Below the pieces are notes generated by a model. The model saw only the letters and a program-made list of their open reading frames with translations, was not told where the DNA came from and made no database searches. Shown one piece after another: positions 1-13,700 of a stretch of 64,000 nucleotides of DNA. The stretch spans positions 15,438,349 through 15,502,348 of the forward strand of contig NC_088318.1 of NCBI RefSeq assembly GCF_910592395.1. Reading direction: 5' to 3'. Numbering within the stretch: position 1 is the stretch's first letter; every line of letters begins with the position of its first letter. This DNA comes from Lineus longissimus. Lineage: Eukaryota > Nemertea > Pilidiophora > Heteronemertea > Lineidae. Both the position numbers and the translations under genes were made by a program.

Positions 1-2
1 AT

Positions 3-1061
<1,059 letters not shown>

Positions 1062-1222
1062 TTCAGCAAATTTGCTGCGATGGCGCCAACAGTCGTACGG
1101 CGGCCGATGTGGAGTTGAATACGACAACAACAACGAGAATTTTTTTCTTCTTGGTTTTGCCAATTTTGTGTTACAAAAACACAATTTTTGGGCATCTGCA
1201 CGTAGTCGAGGGATTAATAATC
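1062..1222. promoter_or_regulatory. putative bidirectional promoter, SUPT16H / TRAPPC2L
   Basis: Only 161 bp separate the two divergent start codons, so both 5' UTRs and the core promoter must lie here unless upstream non-coding exons exist. The segment is GC-richer near 1080-1120 and then becomes T-rich. I see no convincing TATA box. Shared-promoter function is inferred from spacing. Confidence 0.5.
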
Positions 1223-2684
1223 ATGGCAGTATGTGTAGCAGTAATTGCCAAAGAGGTAATACAATATATTTGTCCATAAGAACGTTCTGAACGATTGAAA
1301 AAACCTTCGGAAGACCTTTGACAAGCCTATTTTTATAATCTATGGGAGGCTAAAATGGTCAAAATTTTGAGTTTCTGTTTATGTATTTTTGTTTTTGATT
1401 CAATTTTTCTTTCAGAACTATCCTCTTTATATAAAGACTGTGCCCACTGACAACGAATGGAAGTTTTACTACACAGTCCATACATCACTTGACGTCGTCG
1501 AAGAGAAGATCTCATCTGTTGGGAAGAATACTAATGACCTACGTGAACTTTACTTGGGCTTATTATACCCAACAGAAGATTATAAAGTGTATCCTTTTAG
1601 TAAAATATGATAAGTTTTATGATTCATTAGTTGGTTATTCACCAGGAAAACACCAAGCCTATTCAGTGAGGGGCTGAATGAGGAGGCCTAGGTGGACCCT
1701 CATGCCCTTTTGGGCCAAATTAGACTGTCTGTATTCACCCTCATTCCATTTGATAATGTTGAATATATTTGATTCGTCTAGATTGTTTTAAAAATACCTT
1801 TGTCTGTAATCAGTATGTAAATGTGGTTTGAGAACCTGGGTCCTGGGCTTTGTATAAAAGATCACGTTTATATGTTGTTTGTCCTTCACTGTTAACAGAT
1901 ATGGCTATGTCACAAATACCAAAATCAAGTTTGTCATTGTTGTTGAGACATCGAATACAAACCTTCGGGACAATGAAATTCGGAGTGTAAGTACTGTTAA
2001 ATTGTGACGCTGGATGATAACCTCTTTCGGATCAGACAAATTTATAAAGACCACCTTAATTCTTGATAATATTGATTGCAGAAGAACAAAATCCTCATGG
2101 AGCAGAGGCTCTCAAAAAAATTGCCACGCTTATCACAGTTCTGACAATCCATCACATTGTGTGACTGAATCCTGTCCTGGTACTATTAACCATCTGTATT
2201 CTTTCATTTTCAGAAATTCAGAAAACTGCACAACGCCTATGTAGATATGTTTTGTAATCCCTTTTACACACCTGGCGATAATGTGACTTCAAAGTAAGTA
2301 CAATAACATAGAATTCTGAAACGATCATATCTTTGATACACATGGTTGTTTGTACCAGCCAGTTCGAGAAATTAGGGCTCAGTTTGACTCGTTCGTGCAA
2401 CTTCATGCTTGATCAGCAGTTCCCCTTTCCAACGAATCGACTTGCAGAACAAAACTGCAGTGAAGAAAGTTTGTTTCAACATGATCTATCTTCAAATAAC
2501 CAGGAATACATTAATTGATGTGAAGACATTATCACATCCCTTTTCATGACTGTATCATACCCATGGATGACAGGTAAATATGCAACATGTGTTGTTAAAA
2601 AAACGATTATAATTATAATTTTCTTGTTTCGTCAATTTCAGGACATTCGAGAAAGTTGTCTCTGATATAATGTGCCAGGATTGA
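1223..2684 (+). CDS. TRAPPC2L: TRAPP complex subunit 2-like protein
   Basis: TRAPPC2L is a small sedlin-fold subunit of the TRAPP tethering complexes, which act as exchange factors for Rab GTPases in ER-Golgi and Golgi traffic. Five coding exons are seen: 1223-1255, 1416-1588, 1899-1986, 2214-2293 and 2642-2684, all with GT-AG borders and compatible phases. They give 138 aa, against 140 in human. The protein starts [11 protein letters not shown], then [26 protein letters not shown] and [16 protein letters not shown], followed by [16 protein letters not shown] and RDNEIRS, and ends SDIMCQD. Each block matches the family in order. A possible AATAAA at 2694-2699 lies only 10 nt past the stop. 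The gene is complete and looks intact. Confidence 0.96.
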
Positions 2685-2693
2685 AGTGAGATA

Positions 2694-2699
2694 AATAAA
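2694..2699 (+). terminator. possible TRAPPC2L polyadenylation signal
   Basis: AATAAA lies 10 nt after the TRAPPC2L stop codon. It would give a very short 3' UTR, so a downstream site could be used instead. Confidence 0.35.
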
Positions 2700-2700
2700 G

Positions 2701-2816
2701 CTACAGTTGAACCTCTCTAATGAGGACACCCTTGGGACTGACAAATGCTGTAATTGATACGAATAGGGAGGGTGTCCTGCCAACAGAGGTGTCCCCGGAG
2801 GGAGGTTCTGCTGTAC
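2701..2816. repeat. short foldback element (MITE-like)
   Basis: The ends are imperfect inverted repeats of about 30 bp: the left arm begins CTACAGTTGAACCTC and the reverse complement of the right arm begins GTACAGCAGAACCTC; both then carry GGACACC. The core contains CCCTTGGGACTGA, which recurs in inverted orientation in an ITFG1 intron near 23260-23275. It is non-coding and probably a dispersed repeat family. No target-site duplication was recognised. Confidence 0.45.
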
Positions 2817-2819
2817 ATC

Positions 2820-4720
2820 CAAGTCAAAATGGTGCTGTGATTAGTGAAGGGTACAAGTGAGAGGAAGGGAATAAGATGACGATTTCTTGGGAGCATGGAA
2901 GCTGTAGCAGGGATGAGGCCGGGCCAGGTTGCTGAGGAATAAGTTTGAAAACTGACTCAGTTTTGTAGAAATGTACATGCGCAAGACATCTCTGTCGAGA
3001 CCAGGTAGAACATCTCAAGTGAATAATCATTTTTAAATTATACAGTAATAGTATGTACATGTATTGTATGTGTAAATCAGCTTGTAAATAAACAATATCA
3101 TATCGGAACATGTTTGAATCGGGTTTTGAAATATTATTCCCCTAATCTGTCATTTCAAATGCCGTCTACAAGGTTAAGTTGGCCTGTCAAGGTATATTAT
3201 AGTGATCTTTACTTGGCCTACGAAACCGAGTTGTGACTTTGTCCTCACAAGACCGATTTCAAGCACAACAGAATATTTCTCCCATACTCTGTGGTGTCCT
3301 CATAAAAACAGTTTACCCTCATAAGGATATCTCGCCTTTAAGACATCAGTCCACATAGCAACATTCCGCCCTCCCCAGGGAAACACACCTAGTTCAAAAC
3401 ATCCTTGCCATCCTCATAATTATACACATAGAGCCTTCCCAAGAGCCTTCCCAGGGATATTCTCCTCACAAAAATGGTCAACCTAGACATGTGACATCAA
3501 TCCCAGCCGACATGCTTCATTTGGAGTGGGGCATTTGCAAAACAGATGATGGAGGCATGCTTTTCAACAGAGTATGGAGAACCTGGATGCTCGGGTGTAT
3601 ATACATTTGTACATCAATTATATGATGTAAACATTGTCTCTTTTCTACCTGGTAGCCGACATGACAACCACCTGGTGAATTCAATAGAACCATAAAACAG
3701 AAGAGACACACTATATGAAAATTATGATCGTTTATTAACATTAACGACAGATACAAAGTTAATTACACACATAACTAAGTGGTTTTGTATATGATAAATA
3801 TGCTATAATTCCAAACCTGAGGAATATGTACATGTAAACATCAGCTCATCAGGCAACCAATTGCACTGCATATGCAAACATAAGCACATGAAATCAGGAA
3901 ACCAATAGCACTACATATTGCGAAGATCAGCATATTAACTTAGGCAATAATTTGTTTGGCAAAATTGCATATTCAAACCTGACCCAAGGCGTGCTTAATA
4001 CATCAGATTTAATCATCATACTTAATCACATCGCAAGACTTCCTGAAAACAGTTTCAAACTACATGTACTCGAAGATGTATGAAAGCACATTGTTGCAAT
4101 ACACCGGAAAGATCATGTTTCTATAAAGTTATTTTAAGTACCTGCATGATGAATGCCACATCATTCCGTGCCCAGAGCAAAATATTATGCCAAAACTTGA
4201 GGAATGATTTCTGATTTCAGATCATTATCATCACATTGGGCCTTTGCCATATCAACATATAAAGTTTGTGTATACTGTACATAACTAATACTACATCAAA
4301 TGTGATTAAAATTGATTACATGTAAATGTTATAAACTAGTAAAGATTCTATAAATAGGAAAGCCATGCACGGTCAGCATATTGTCCTACCACAACTGTCC
4401 ATTTAATACTTAATTAATCATTAGAGACAGTTTTTTTGAGATTCGATTCCAGTCAGGAAACTTTTAGTTTTATTATCATATTGCTATTTCTAAGGCCCGA
4501 TTCCACTTGGGTACCTTCCGGCTATGGTTAAACTACACTCAGCGCCACTCGCAGTGGCAGATCAAAATATATGGGAAAGGGGCACAGCCAAAGCCAGGTT
4601 CAAAGTACTCTCTCAAGATCTGACAGAAAATTTGCATGTCTTGGCTCTGGTCAATTTCAAAAAGTACAATGACTCCCAATTTCAATATTTTGATTCTTTT
4701 GCCGGTTCTATTACTGACTT
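2820..4720. other. convergent intergenic stretch, NECAB 3' region
   Basis: The tail-to-tail space between TRAPPC2L and NECAB contains no supported coding exon. Minus-strand AATAAA signals at 4469-4474 and 3731-3736 could end the NECAB transcript, giving 3' UTRs of roughly 0.25 or 1 kb. The rest is AT-rich sequence with no recognisable structure. Confidence 0.5.
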
Positions 4721-7700
4721 TTACTTCAACCATGACTCAGGTATCTTGAGGGTAGTGAACTGCTCTGGTGTCTCCAGGTGGTCTATATTACTCTTCTGAA
4801 AGTTCTTGCATCCTTGTGTAGCCAAGTGGCTGAAAAAAGAGATCGGTAATTGGTAAAGAAACAAGAATAAATATAAGCTAAAGGGAGTAAAAGCTGTGGG
4901 ATTTCACTTTCTTTACTCAGGATGTTAGTCGAGAACACATCACCACAAGAATAAACTAATCCAAGATGGTGACCAAGGGCACCTTTTCAGAAAGAAGCAT
5001 ATAGTCTGTGAAAACTGAACATATGAACAGAAACTCTTTGTGTATAAAGAATGTGTCAACATATCATATTCACACTGTCACAGAGAGAGTTGGCGCCACC
5101 AATCAAATTAAGTCATGCAGGCAATTGAAACCATGACCTCAAATGTGACAGTGATGTCAAAGACAACTTACGCCTTCCAGTTGTCTTCGCTGTCCCAGAT
5201 CTCGTAGACCACGACTGCGTCGCTGCCGCTGTAGGTACGCACTTGAATGCTGGAAGGAAAGTGGTTGAGTTATACATGTATATCTTTCAAGCGAATCTGC
5301 TCATCACTCAGCAACTTATCCTACATTCCGACAATACAATACAAGCAGTTAGCTGTTATGTTTATTTCTAATTTCTTACAGACCACTTTTAAACAATGCT
5401 CACGAATGCTCATGGTCTTAATAAAGACAGGTGCTGATATCTGTTCCCAAGCTGAGAACACAAGCTGTAGCACACTCCACTAACCTCTCGTTTGCATCAT
5501 TACTGTTGCAGACTTCCACATACTGCTTCAAACTCTGGCGGAAGGCCTTTGCCTGTTTCTCAGCAACGTTGAACTTTCTGTGAACGATCAGAGCTAATTC
5601 TTCCTTCTGGACATCAATCACTTCATCAGTAATGCCGCCAATTTCGACCTACATTTAAAAGATGAAAATCATCATCAACCTCCATACTATGGTGGCCGTA
5701 TTTCGCAGTCCAGTGCTGTGTCAAGATCCAAATCAAAAGCTACCGAAGTATGAATAGTCACATTTCAAAATACTAACAATAAGTAGCCTGTCCTTCCATA
5801 TTTATTGCGCCACTAATGGCCATAATGGACCTACCCTTTTTTCAAGTCGATCCACAACCATAGAGAGTCTCGTAATTTCTGCCACCAGTTGATTTCCACC
5901 AGCAATGGGGTGTGGGTCAGAGAACTGAGTATCATATTGCCTTCTTTCACGACGGGCCACACGACCAGGCACAATACCCGTTGGTTTACGAACCTCATCT
6001 GCAGGCAGATTCTTGGACTGGAGGGATTCAGATCTGAGAAAGGAGAAAGGTAGGGTGAGAAAAGTTGTTGATTAGTTTAATACATACAATTAGATTGTGG
6101 ACAAAACAGTATAAGTATACTAGTTTCAGTATACTCCATAACTACCCTAATGCAAAACTTCAAAACTTGAGGAATGTGGCAATGTTATTGTCAGTAACAT
6201 GCAAATCAAAATCTATGCAGTATTAACTCATGCTACTTCTCCTCAAAGAATTCGCACACCCAAACTAAGAATGGTCAAACCAAAAGGTAAACTGTCAAAG
6301 TGAAGATGGTAGAGATGATGTTTTATGGCACATTTTTAACCCACCTAAAAGTATTTAATAGAAGAATACTCATGACATGGCATTATGGGGTCAAACGCTA
6401 TGAACTTGGCCTGCATAGTTATTGGTGATTGAAGGAGTCGTGGGAAACCAGAGAGATTTGTTGCAACAACCTGCAATAATTATCACATGAGAAAAAATAT
6501 CTCCTTTGTGGTGGTCATCGCATTGGCCTGTGATCAATGTCAGGCTGGTAATGACCACTTTCACCCACACAGATCAGATACTGAGAGCAGTGATACTCAT
6601 CAAAGGTCAATGCGACAAAAATCTCCCATTGGCCTCAGTGGAATATTGGGTAGTGCAGCAAGGAAAAAAGTATTATTCTAGATTCAACTTTTATCCCAAG
6701 GTAGAGGAAGATAAGCTGGATATAGTGCAACTTAGTACTAAGGAGTTAGTAACTTAAACTTTAAACTTGTTAAGTAAACACCAATGTATTAAAATTATGT
6801 CTAACTTACTGCAACTGGGCCTCAAGGCTAAAACACAAATAAACTGAAATTATTAGAATCTGCTACTACTTCTACTACTATCAGTACTAGCATTATCTCT
6901 GCGAGTGGCCTTTAGTGAAGAGACTACCCGGAATAAAATTCACCACTAATTTAGGAATATGTCTCAGAAACTTGAATCTGCCTCTGACAGTATGCAGACT
7001 GAGAGTGTGAGATTGGAAATTATACATGTTACCTTCCTCCAATAGCAAAATGTCCAACTTTCATTGGGTTTTTTCTAGAAAGCCTGAACATACGCCAAGA
7101 AAATTGTTGATAACTTACACCAAAACAGTTTCAGAGCTAGAATTTAAGAAAACAGCCCAAATTCACATGCATATAGGATGACAGATAAAAATTAATAGCA
7201 TCATAGAGCAAAAATATTTCTTCCGCAACTACTGGGCTGAGTTTTGGCTGCTTGTTTTTTTGGGGGACACCCGGTATACCACTTACACAAATGAACATCA
7301 TGCAACAGTAGCGAAGAGAAAGTAAGTATGCAAAATATAAACAATTACTAAACTAACCACCTCGATGTGTGACAAACAGATCAAATAGGAGAAAGAACTT
7401 GTAAGCTGTGAAGCCTTCAAAAAATGTTACAGAAGTACCTGTCCCCTCTTTCAATTCTGCTGCAAAAGTACAGACCAAACTATTACAATTGTCCTATTCC
7501 AACAACAAAAGTTAACTTTATAGAAAACCACATTTCTTTCATATCATCATAGCACAGCTTTATATCTCTTTCGTGACTTTGCCTGGTAAAAACCTTATTT
7601 CCTTGTTTCATACTTCGAATAGAAAACTGAAATGATGCCCAATCTTGGCAAACAATCATGCTTTTGTTGGCTCAAAGTCAAACACTACTATTACAACAGC

Positions 7701-10043
7701 AAAAGCATGCAATCACAAATGGTCCCCGATTGCAACAGGATATTTTCATACTTTTTTATTAACATGTGATCAGCGTTGTAATTGGGGATGTTACAGTTAA
7801 CCAGATATGGCTTCTTCTCATCTGCATCAATTTATTCTGTATGATTATTTGCTATACTACAATGGGGAATAAAGATTTGTGACTGCATTTGTCTTGTGTT
7901 GGAAAGGCACCTTACAGTCTTAAGTTAAAGAGCTCCTCCTTACCTTGCCTCTCTTGCCTTGGCATCAACATTCTCTGATGCAGTCTCCATCGGCTGCTGA
8001 AGGGCAGTGAGCTGGCTTGCAATCTCGCGCATCAGAAAACGGGTCACGAATTGAGAAGTTTTGGACATGGTGTCATAATCCTGCAACAAATAAACATAAT
8101 ACATGTACATACATGATGTTTACTCATGATGACACTGATAACATGTGTACAACGAGTAACTTTTGTCTAATGAATGTTCAACATGATAATTTCACTCATT
8201 TTGAGTAACTCATTCAGGGCCTTACACATGATATCCAGGACTTAATAGCAGAACGGCGCCATGGAAGACATCACGTCATGATTGAACATTGGGTGGTGCC
8301 CAGTGGGGGCTTATTCCATGATATCTGACAGAGTTGTAAATGCTCATCAAAAATGCCCCCTAGGCCAAATCTCTTGTAACAACAAAACACAGCAGTCAGC
8401 CTAGAGCCATTCTGAATGTATGTGTAATGATGAATAGTAGAATGTGCGATGGTCTTTTCTCTTGCCTGAGCTGTCTTCTGGAGGGCATTGTTCAATGATT
8501 TGTTCATGCCTTCGATAGACACAAAGATGTCCTTAAAACTGGTCATGTGCTTGGAAAAATAAGCACACAGTTCACCCGTATCAATGTTACTGAAACAAGA
8601 AAAATATAAATTCAATGCATTTCTAGAAAAGTATCAGTATCCTAACACCAAACTAGATTGTCAGTGATATCAACAATCAGTGAAAAAGAGCCCTACACTT
8701 AGAATTGAAGAAGGTCAGGTCACAGCCTGTTGATCCATAGCTTGTAACATTAATCTACAAGAACATCGACATCAGTCATTATTTATCAACATCCTAGCAC
8801 GAGACACTTAGTATCAAGTTACAGAATGTATCCACATCAGTGATTCTAATACATACATTCATATTTATCAGAGATATTCAACTTCACTTACTCGGTGTTA
8901 TGAGTGTCAATCTCTTGGAATAACGCCTTCAACTCATCAGATGTCATGACACCATCTGAGAAAAACTCCCAGAATTCCTTCCAAGACAGACAGTTGTCAT
9001 CTGAAAATAATTTCAAGCTATGAAATAACTAATTTCTTTGTATGCAAAATGTTCAATCTTCAAACATCAATCTCCAATCACAAAGTTTCTCACAAAGAAC
9101 TCAGGTTTTAGATAACTTTTATTTAGAAAAGAAATATAAATTCAATTTAGAATAATGAATTGCCACTTGGTTCAATGTATAAAAATGGATAAGGAATCAA
9201 AATGGTTGCTGCCACGCGATATGAGATACGTCGTTCTCTCACAACGCCTTCCCTAAGGCCAACCACCTCTCTGAGCACATCAAGCCTCAGAATGAAGAAC
9301 ACCCAACTCCAGACTAGGTTACTGTTTGGACCATACTCTAACAGGTTAGAAGTAGCCTATAGTCTGAGGCTGGATTTGCTTAGAGAGGTGATTGACTTGG
9401 ACTCAAAGAGGTGGGAGACATTTAGAGTTGCGGCTGCAGATTCCACAGAATATGTCTGTTCCAACCTTAGCTTAGACATACCATTTTTATCAGCACGCCG
9501 GAATACCTGAAAGAGGCAAGAAAGAAGCTTGAAAAAGCTTTTGAAAAAGGCAAGGCGTTTTCTTTTAGAAAAAAAGGGCAAAATGCCAAGAGGGTCCCCC
9601 TGGCGAGGCAGGGCGCCTCGCCCTGCTAATTCTACTTTAGCTGAAACACTAGTCAATCACAGTGTCAGAGTGTCTGTCAGTGACAAATTACAAAGGGCAA
9701 GGCTGAAAAGACGTCTCAGGATGATGAGGGCTAGGCCTACGTCATAATACTAAAATTAAATAGCCATAGACATTTCTAGTATGGCATGGTTTGTGGTGTG
9801 TATGCAACTGACAGTCGGGCCCAGGAGTCTCTGAGGAGACTCGAGATGAGAGTGGAGGCGGCACTGGTCACAGACAGTCACAGTGACTGTCATGCACAGC
9901 CACAGTGACAGTCATGGACTGGACTGAACTTTGCTTTGAAGTTTTGAGCCGAGTTGGTCACACAGGACAAAAAGAAGAATGCATACATCTAGAAATATCG
10001 ACATTCCTTGTTCCCGATCTGGGGACATGTTGCTCTCTGCCAT
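4721..10043 (-). CDS. NECAB: N-terminal EF-hand calcium-binding protein (NECAB family)
   Basis: NECABs are cytosolic, mostly neuronal calcium-binding proteins with an N-terminal EF-hand pair and a C-terminal antibiotic-biosynthesis-monooxygenase (ABM) fold. Eleven coding exons are seen: 9987-10043, 9482-9506, 8892-9000, 8466-8589, 7944-8080, 7439-7459, 6810-6827, 5835-6033, 5485-5648, 5172-5249 and 4721-4829. They give 346 aa, against about 350 in vertebrates. The start MAESNMSPDREQGMSIFLD and the following VFRRADKN match the family. EF-loop 1 spans D25-E36 with ligand residues in place. Loop 2 (D59-E70) is the degenerate DTHNT type. A QFVTRFLMREI helical segment follows, and the ABM region lies at about 233-335, including LKQYVEV and VVVYEIWD. 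The exon ending at 8466 uses a GC donor (CAG/GCAAGA). The 21 and 18 nt exons preserve frame. Which of NECAB1-3 it corresponds to cannot be said. Confidence 0.93.
9606..9627. repeat. dispersed palindromic repeat, copy A
   Basis: The palindrome-like core reads AGGCAGGGCGCC followed by TCGCCCTGCT. A close relative lies at 43975-43996, where the flanking sequence is also similar (TAGCTGA and CACT shortly downstream). It sits in the first region upstream of NECAB exon 2, within an intron. Confidence 0.4.
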
Positions 10044-10798
10044 TGTGTCTGATTAGATACAAACTAAGCTTCAAAATAAGATGATTTAGATGGACAAAAA
10101 ACAAGAATTGACAGATTGAGATTCTGTCAAGATATGCAAGTCAAGAAAGAAGAGGACTTGAAATTGAATTGAAAGGAAAACTACAGAATATCTCACGCGA
10201 CAATCCAGGGTCCAAAAACACGACCCTAATTTGTCAACTTTTAGAAGAGTAAAAATAAAAATCTATCTATATCGGTTGAAATAAAGTTCATTGCTACACA
10301 AAATGATTGATCTTTATTTTATCAATCTTATTTTATTGTTGTTTCAATTAGCTGGAGTTAGATACAAATAGCGCGTTCGATTTCTAGCACCGCGCTTGGG
10401 TAAGCACTGGATCTAGGGCCTTGAACTTGAAGCGCATGCCCAGTATGAATCGAGCCCAGTATGAATCGAGCCCGAACGCTCTGGCGCCAAACCCCATTCA
10501 AAAGCAAATAAGGACTGACAACGAATATGAGGGCACAACCAGGCCGAATCAGTTTTGGCTGCTCCACTGTGTTGACAGCATGGTGAGAGAGATGAGACGG
10601 TCACAACCAGGCCAGAATTGGCCGAAAGTACACAATGCTTTGCTGAAAGGGCCAGGAAAAAAAATCGCGGCCCGTATCACTTCGGCCTGGCGCGAGATGA
10701 GGCGCCAGTACAAAAAATAACGCACTGGCGCTTACTCGCGCAAGTAATCGAACACGCTAAAAATTCTGACGCTTTCTTTTTCTTCGGTAGTTTCTACC
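10044..10798. promoter_or_regulatory. divergent intergenic region, NECAB / GPATCH1
   Basis: The head-to-head spacing between the NECAB and GPATCH1 start codons is about 755 bp. The half near GPATCH1 (10370-10760) is GC-rich and CpG-containing, as expected for a housekeeping promoter. A 16 bp unit beginning AGTATGAATCGAG is directly duplicated at about 10442-10473. No TATA box was recognised, and the assignment rests on position and base composition. Confidence 0.4.
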
Positions 10799-13700
10799 AT
10801 GGCCGCCTCCATGGATTCCGACGAGGAAGACACATTTGTTACGGTTGGAACGCCTCTAGAACTCATAGATGATGGTAATCCAACAATATGTTACTTTCCA
10901 CGTATATAAGACATCATTAGCTATCTTTTTTGTCAATGTCGTTTGCAGTCATTGACCAGACCCGACGAAAATCAGCTTTGCCTCTTTATCCGATAAATCA
11001 AAATGTACTGCCGTACAAACCTTAGCACAGTATATGTAACCTATTTTCGGACAAGGCCTACATGACTGAATGATAGCCGATTCAGGAGAAATTAGGCACG
11101 ATTCCAAGACTCCGTCTCTGTCATAGCCTATTCCATTGCAATCATATATCTTATCTGCTATCTCAGTATCTGGCAATTGGCCTGGCTGGTTGCAGTAGTA
11201 GTAAGTAGTAGATACCTGAGGCTGAGATGGTTGTTTACTCTTACTGAGTTCAATCATGGCAAATGCTAAAGGCCCAATTTTGGGCCACAATGCCTACAAT
11301 GATGATGATGAGGCGGTTGTTAACCATTTTGGCAGCTGAGATTTCAAATGTAAATGTGATTGAGGATGAATAGCCCCTCTAGTCAAACTTATCCGATGTG
11401 TTGTAAATTTCACTTTAGATGCAGTACCAAAAAGGGCACCAGCTTTACAGGATCAGACAGTTACAGACAAGAGAGGGCGTCAGCGTTTCCACGGAGCATT
11501 CACAGGAGGGTTCTCAGCCGGCTTCTTCAACACCGTGGGATCAAAAGAAGGTTTTATACCAAGTACATTTGTGTCATCGAAATCCCAAAAACCTGAAACA
11601 AGTGATGGCAAATGTGGACAAAGACCTGAAGATTTTATGGATGATGAAGTAAGCTTTCCTCGGCAAAACAGATTTAGACTATCTTCCATCATTATTGGAC
11701 CAAAATACCGATGCGATGTCATGACACAATTTATTATTACGCAGCACAAATGTGCATGCCATTACGTCAAAAGCCGTAGAAAACTGAATACCACCAAGGA
11801 AAGTTCTGTAATGAAGTTATAAAACAATTTGTCAAAGAAACAACTTGTTAAAGTCTAATTTTATTTCTAGGATCTGGGTGAATTCGGCATTGCTCCTCAA
11901 AAGATCACAGCCAGTGATGACTTTGCAAGTCTGAGCACTTTGAGAAAGCGAAAAGCACCAATAGCAGAGAGGCGTGCTATCCCTGATTTGAATCTAGAAG
12001 ACCTCATTCTTCCATCAAAGTAAGCATTCTTTAACTCTATCAGTACCTTGACTTGACTAAAGTATTTGTTTGGAGGGTGATGTGGTTAAGTGGTTGTGGT
12101 ACTCCACTCCAAAATAAAATCAACTAAAGAATTTTTCTTCAGGCTGTAAAGTTAGAAACAAAACACCATCTTTTAATTCTTTCATTTCTTTTTTATTAGA
12201 GTTCCAATTGGTATGCGACTATTGAAAAAAATGGGGTGGAAGGAGGGACAGGGTGTTGGACCACGTGTGAAAAAAAAGAAGAAGAAAAGCAAACAAGGTA
12301 CAAGTCTTTGTTTAGAGGAATGCGCCTCAGTTTCCTGATTCAGATAGAATCAATTGAGATAGATTTTTGGATGACGTTATTTGTATAAACACGTTGCAGG
12401 CGCACCCTCTCGGTCAGTCACCATGGTGCTATTCAGTTAACCCATAAAGGGTGTCATCTGCATGATAAGTTTCTTGGCTCTGATAAACCTTTTTCCTTTT
12501 TTATTTTCCACAGCAGATCAAGCTGGGGCGAAAGTTTATGGCTGTGCATTTAGACCACTGGAAGATGAGGATTCAAGTTCAGATGACAATGTCCACCAGG
12601 ATGTCACCTTTGCTCCTAAAGATATCTCACCTTTCAACTTTGACCCGAAAAATAATTTGCATGGGATTGGCTACCGTGGTCTTGACCCCAAGGCTGCTTT
12701 ATATGGTCATGTGACCTTGTTTGAACCACCGGCTGCAGTCTCAAAGTCTGGGAAGAAAGGAATTACAGGCCATGTATGTGTCTTTATAGGCTTATCTAAG
12801 TCTGATTTCATGTTTCCTGGCATCATATTGTAGGTCCATATGTTCTCGACTCATGGCCATCTGAACTTTCAATTTTGTAGATAAATTTCAGATGGAAACC
12901 TGCTCTTCATACAATGTAATTTCCCCAGTTTCATGTGCACAGTGTAAGACACTATCTTTAGGGGTGCAAAGTGTATGAATCTTGTTGGTTTTATCATTGG
13001 AATATGCATCCCTAGTCATGTAAAGTAATAGAAGTGAAAGCTGGAAAGGTGGTTATTTGCATACAAACCAAACCGCAAAATAAGTGTGTATTTAGTTCAT
13101 GATATAACTCTCCATATTTGATAGGCATTTGGAGTTGGTGCCCTAAATGAAGATGATGACGATGTTTATGGTGTACAGAGCATGATTGGCTACGATCGAG
13201 AGTTGACAGATGAATCAGATTCAACATATGGATGGACTGCACCAAAGCATAAACAAGGTAAGGCGGCAGAGAGGGTACCTGATTGTGATACTATATGATA
13301 TAATGCCTTCTTTTCATTGCATGAATTGAATATGGAGTTATTCTGAGTAAATCTCTGTAAGTTTGCATGAGTTTAGTGCATTTTTGGGCAGCATCCAAGA
13401 ACCGCGCTCTATGCAGGATCTGTATAACTATAAATAAGTCTCAACAGAGAGAATTGGTGTGACTCCTGCTTTGATCACACATTGATCCGAACTACTTGCT
13501 CTGTGAGGCCCAAAAGTGGCTTGTAACAAAAGTTCTCAAGGTTGAAGGTAAAAAACAACAAAATTGTCCTGCGTCATTTCTACATATTTTTCACATTTTC
13601 CTTAGGTTACTCCAACCAGCTTGCTCTCAAAGGCCCAGACTACATTGGGAAGATGCTTGCAGGCTTTACACTTGGGTCAAAACCTCTGAAACCAAAGAAA

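Noticed and set aside
10949-11290. 113 aa minus-strand frame in GPATCH1 intron 1
   Set aside because: No recognisable domain; intronic and composition not coding-like.
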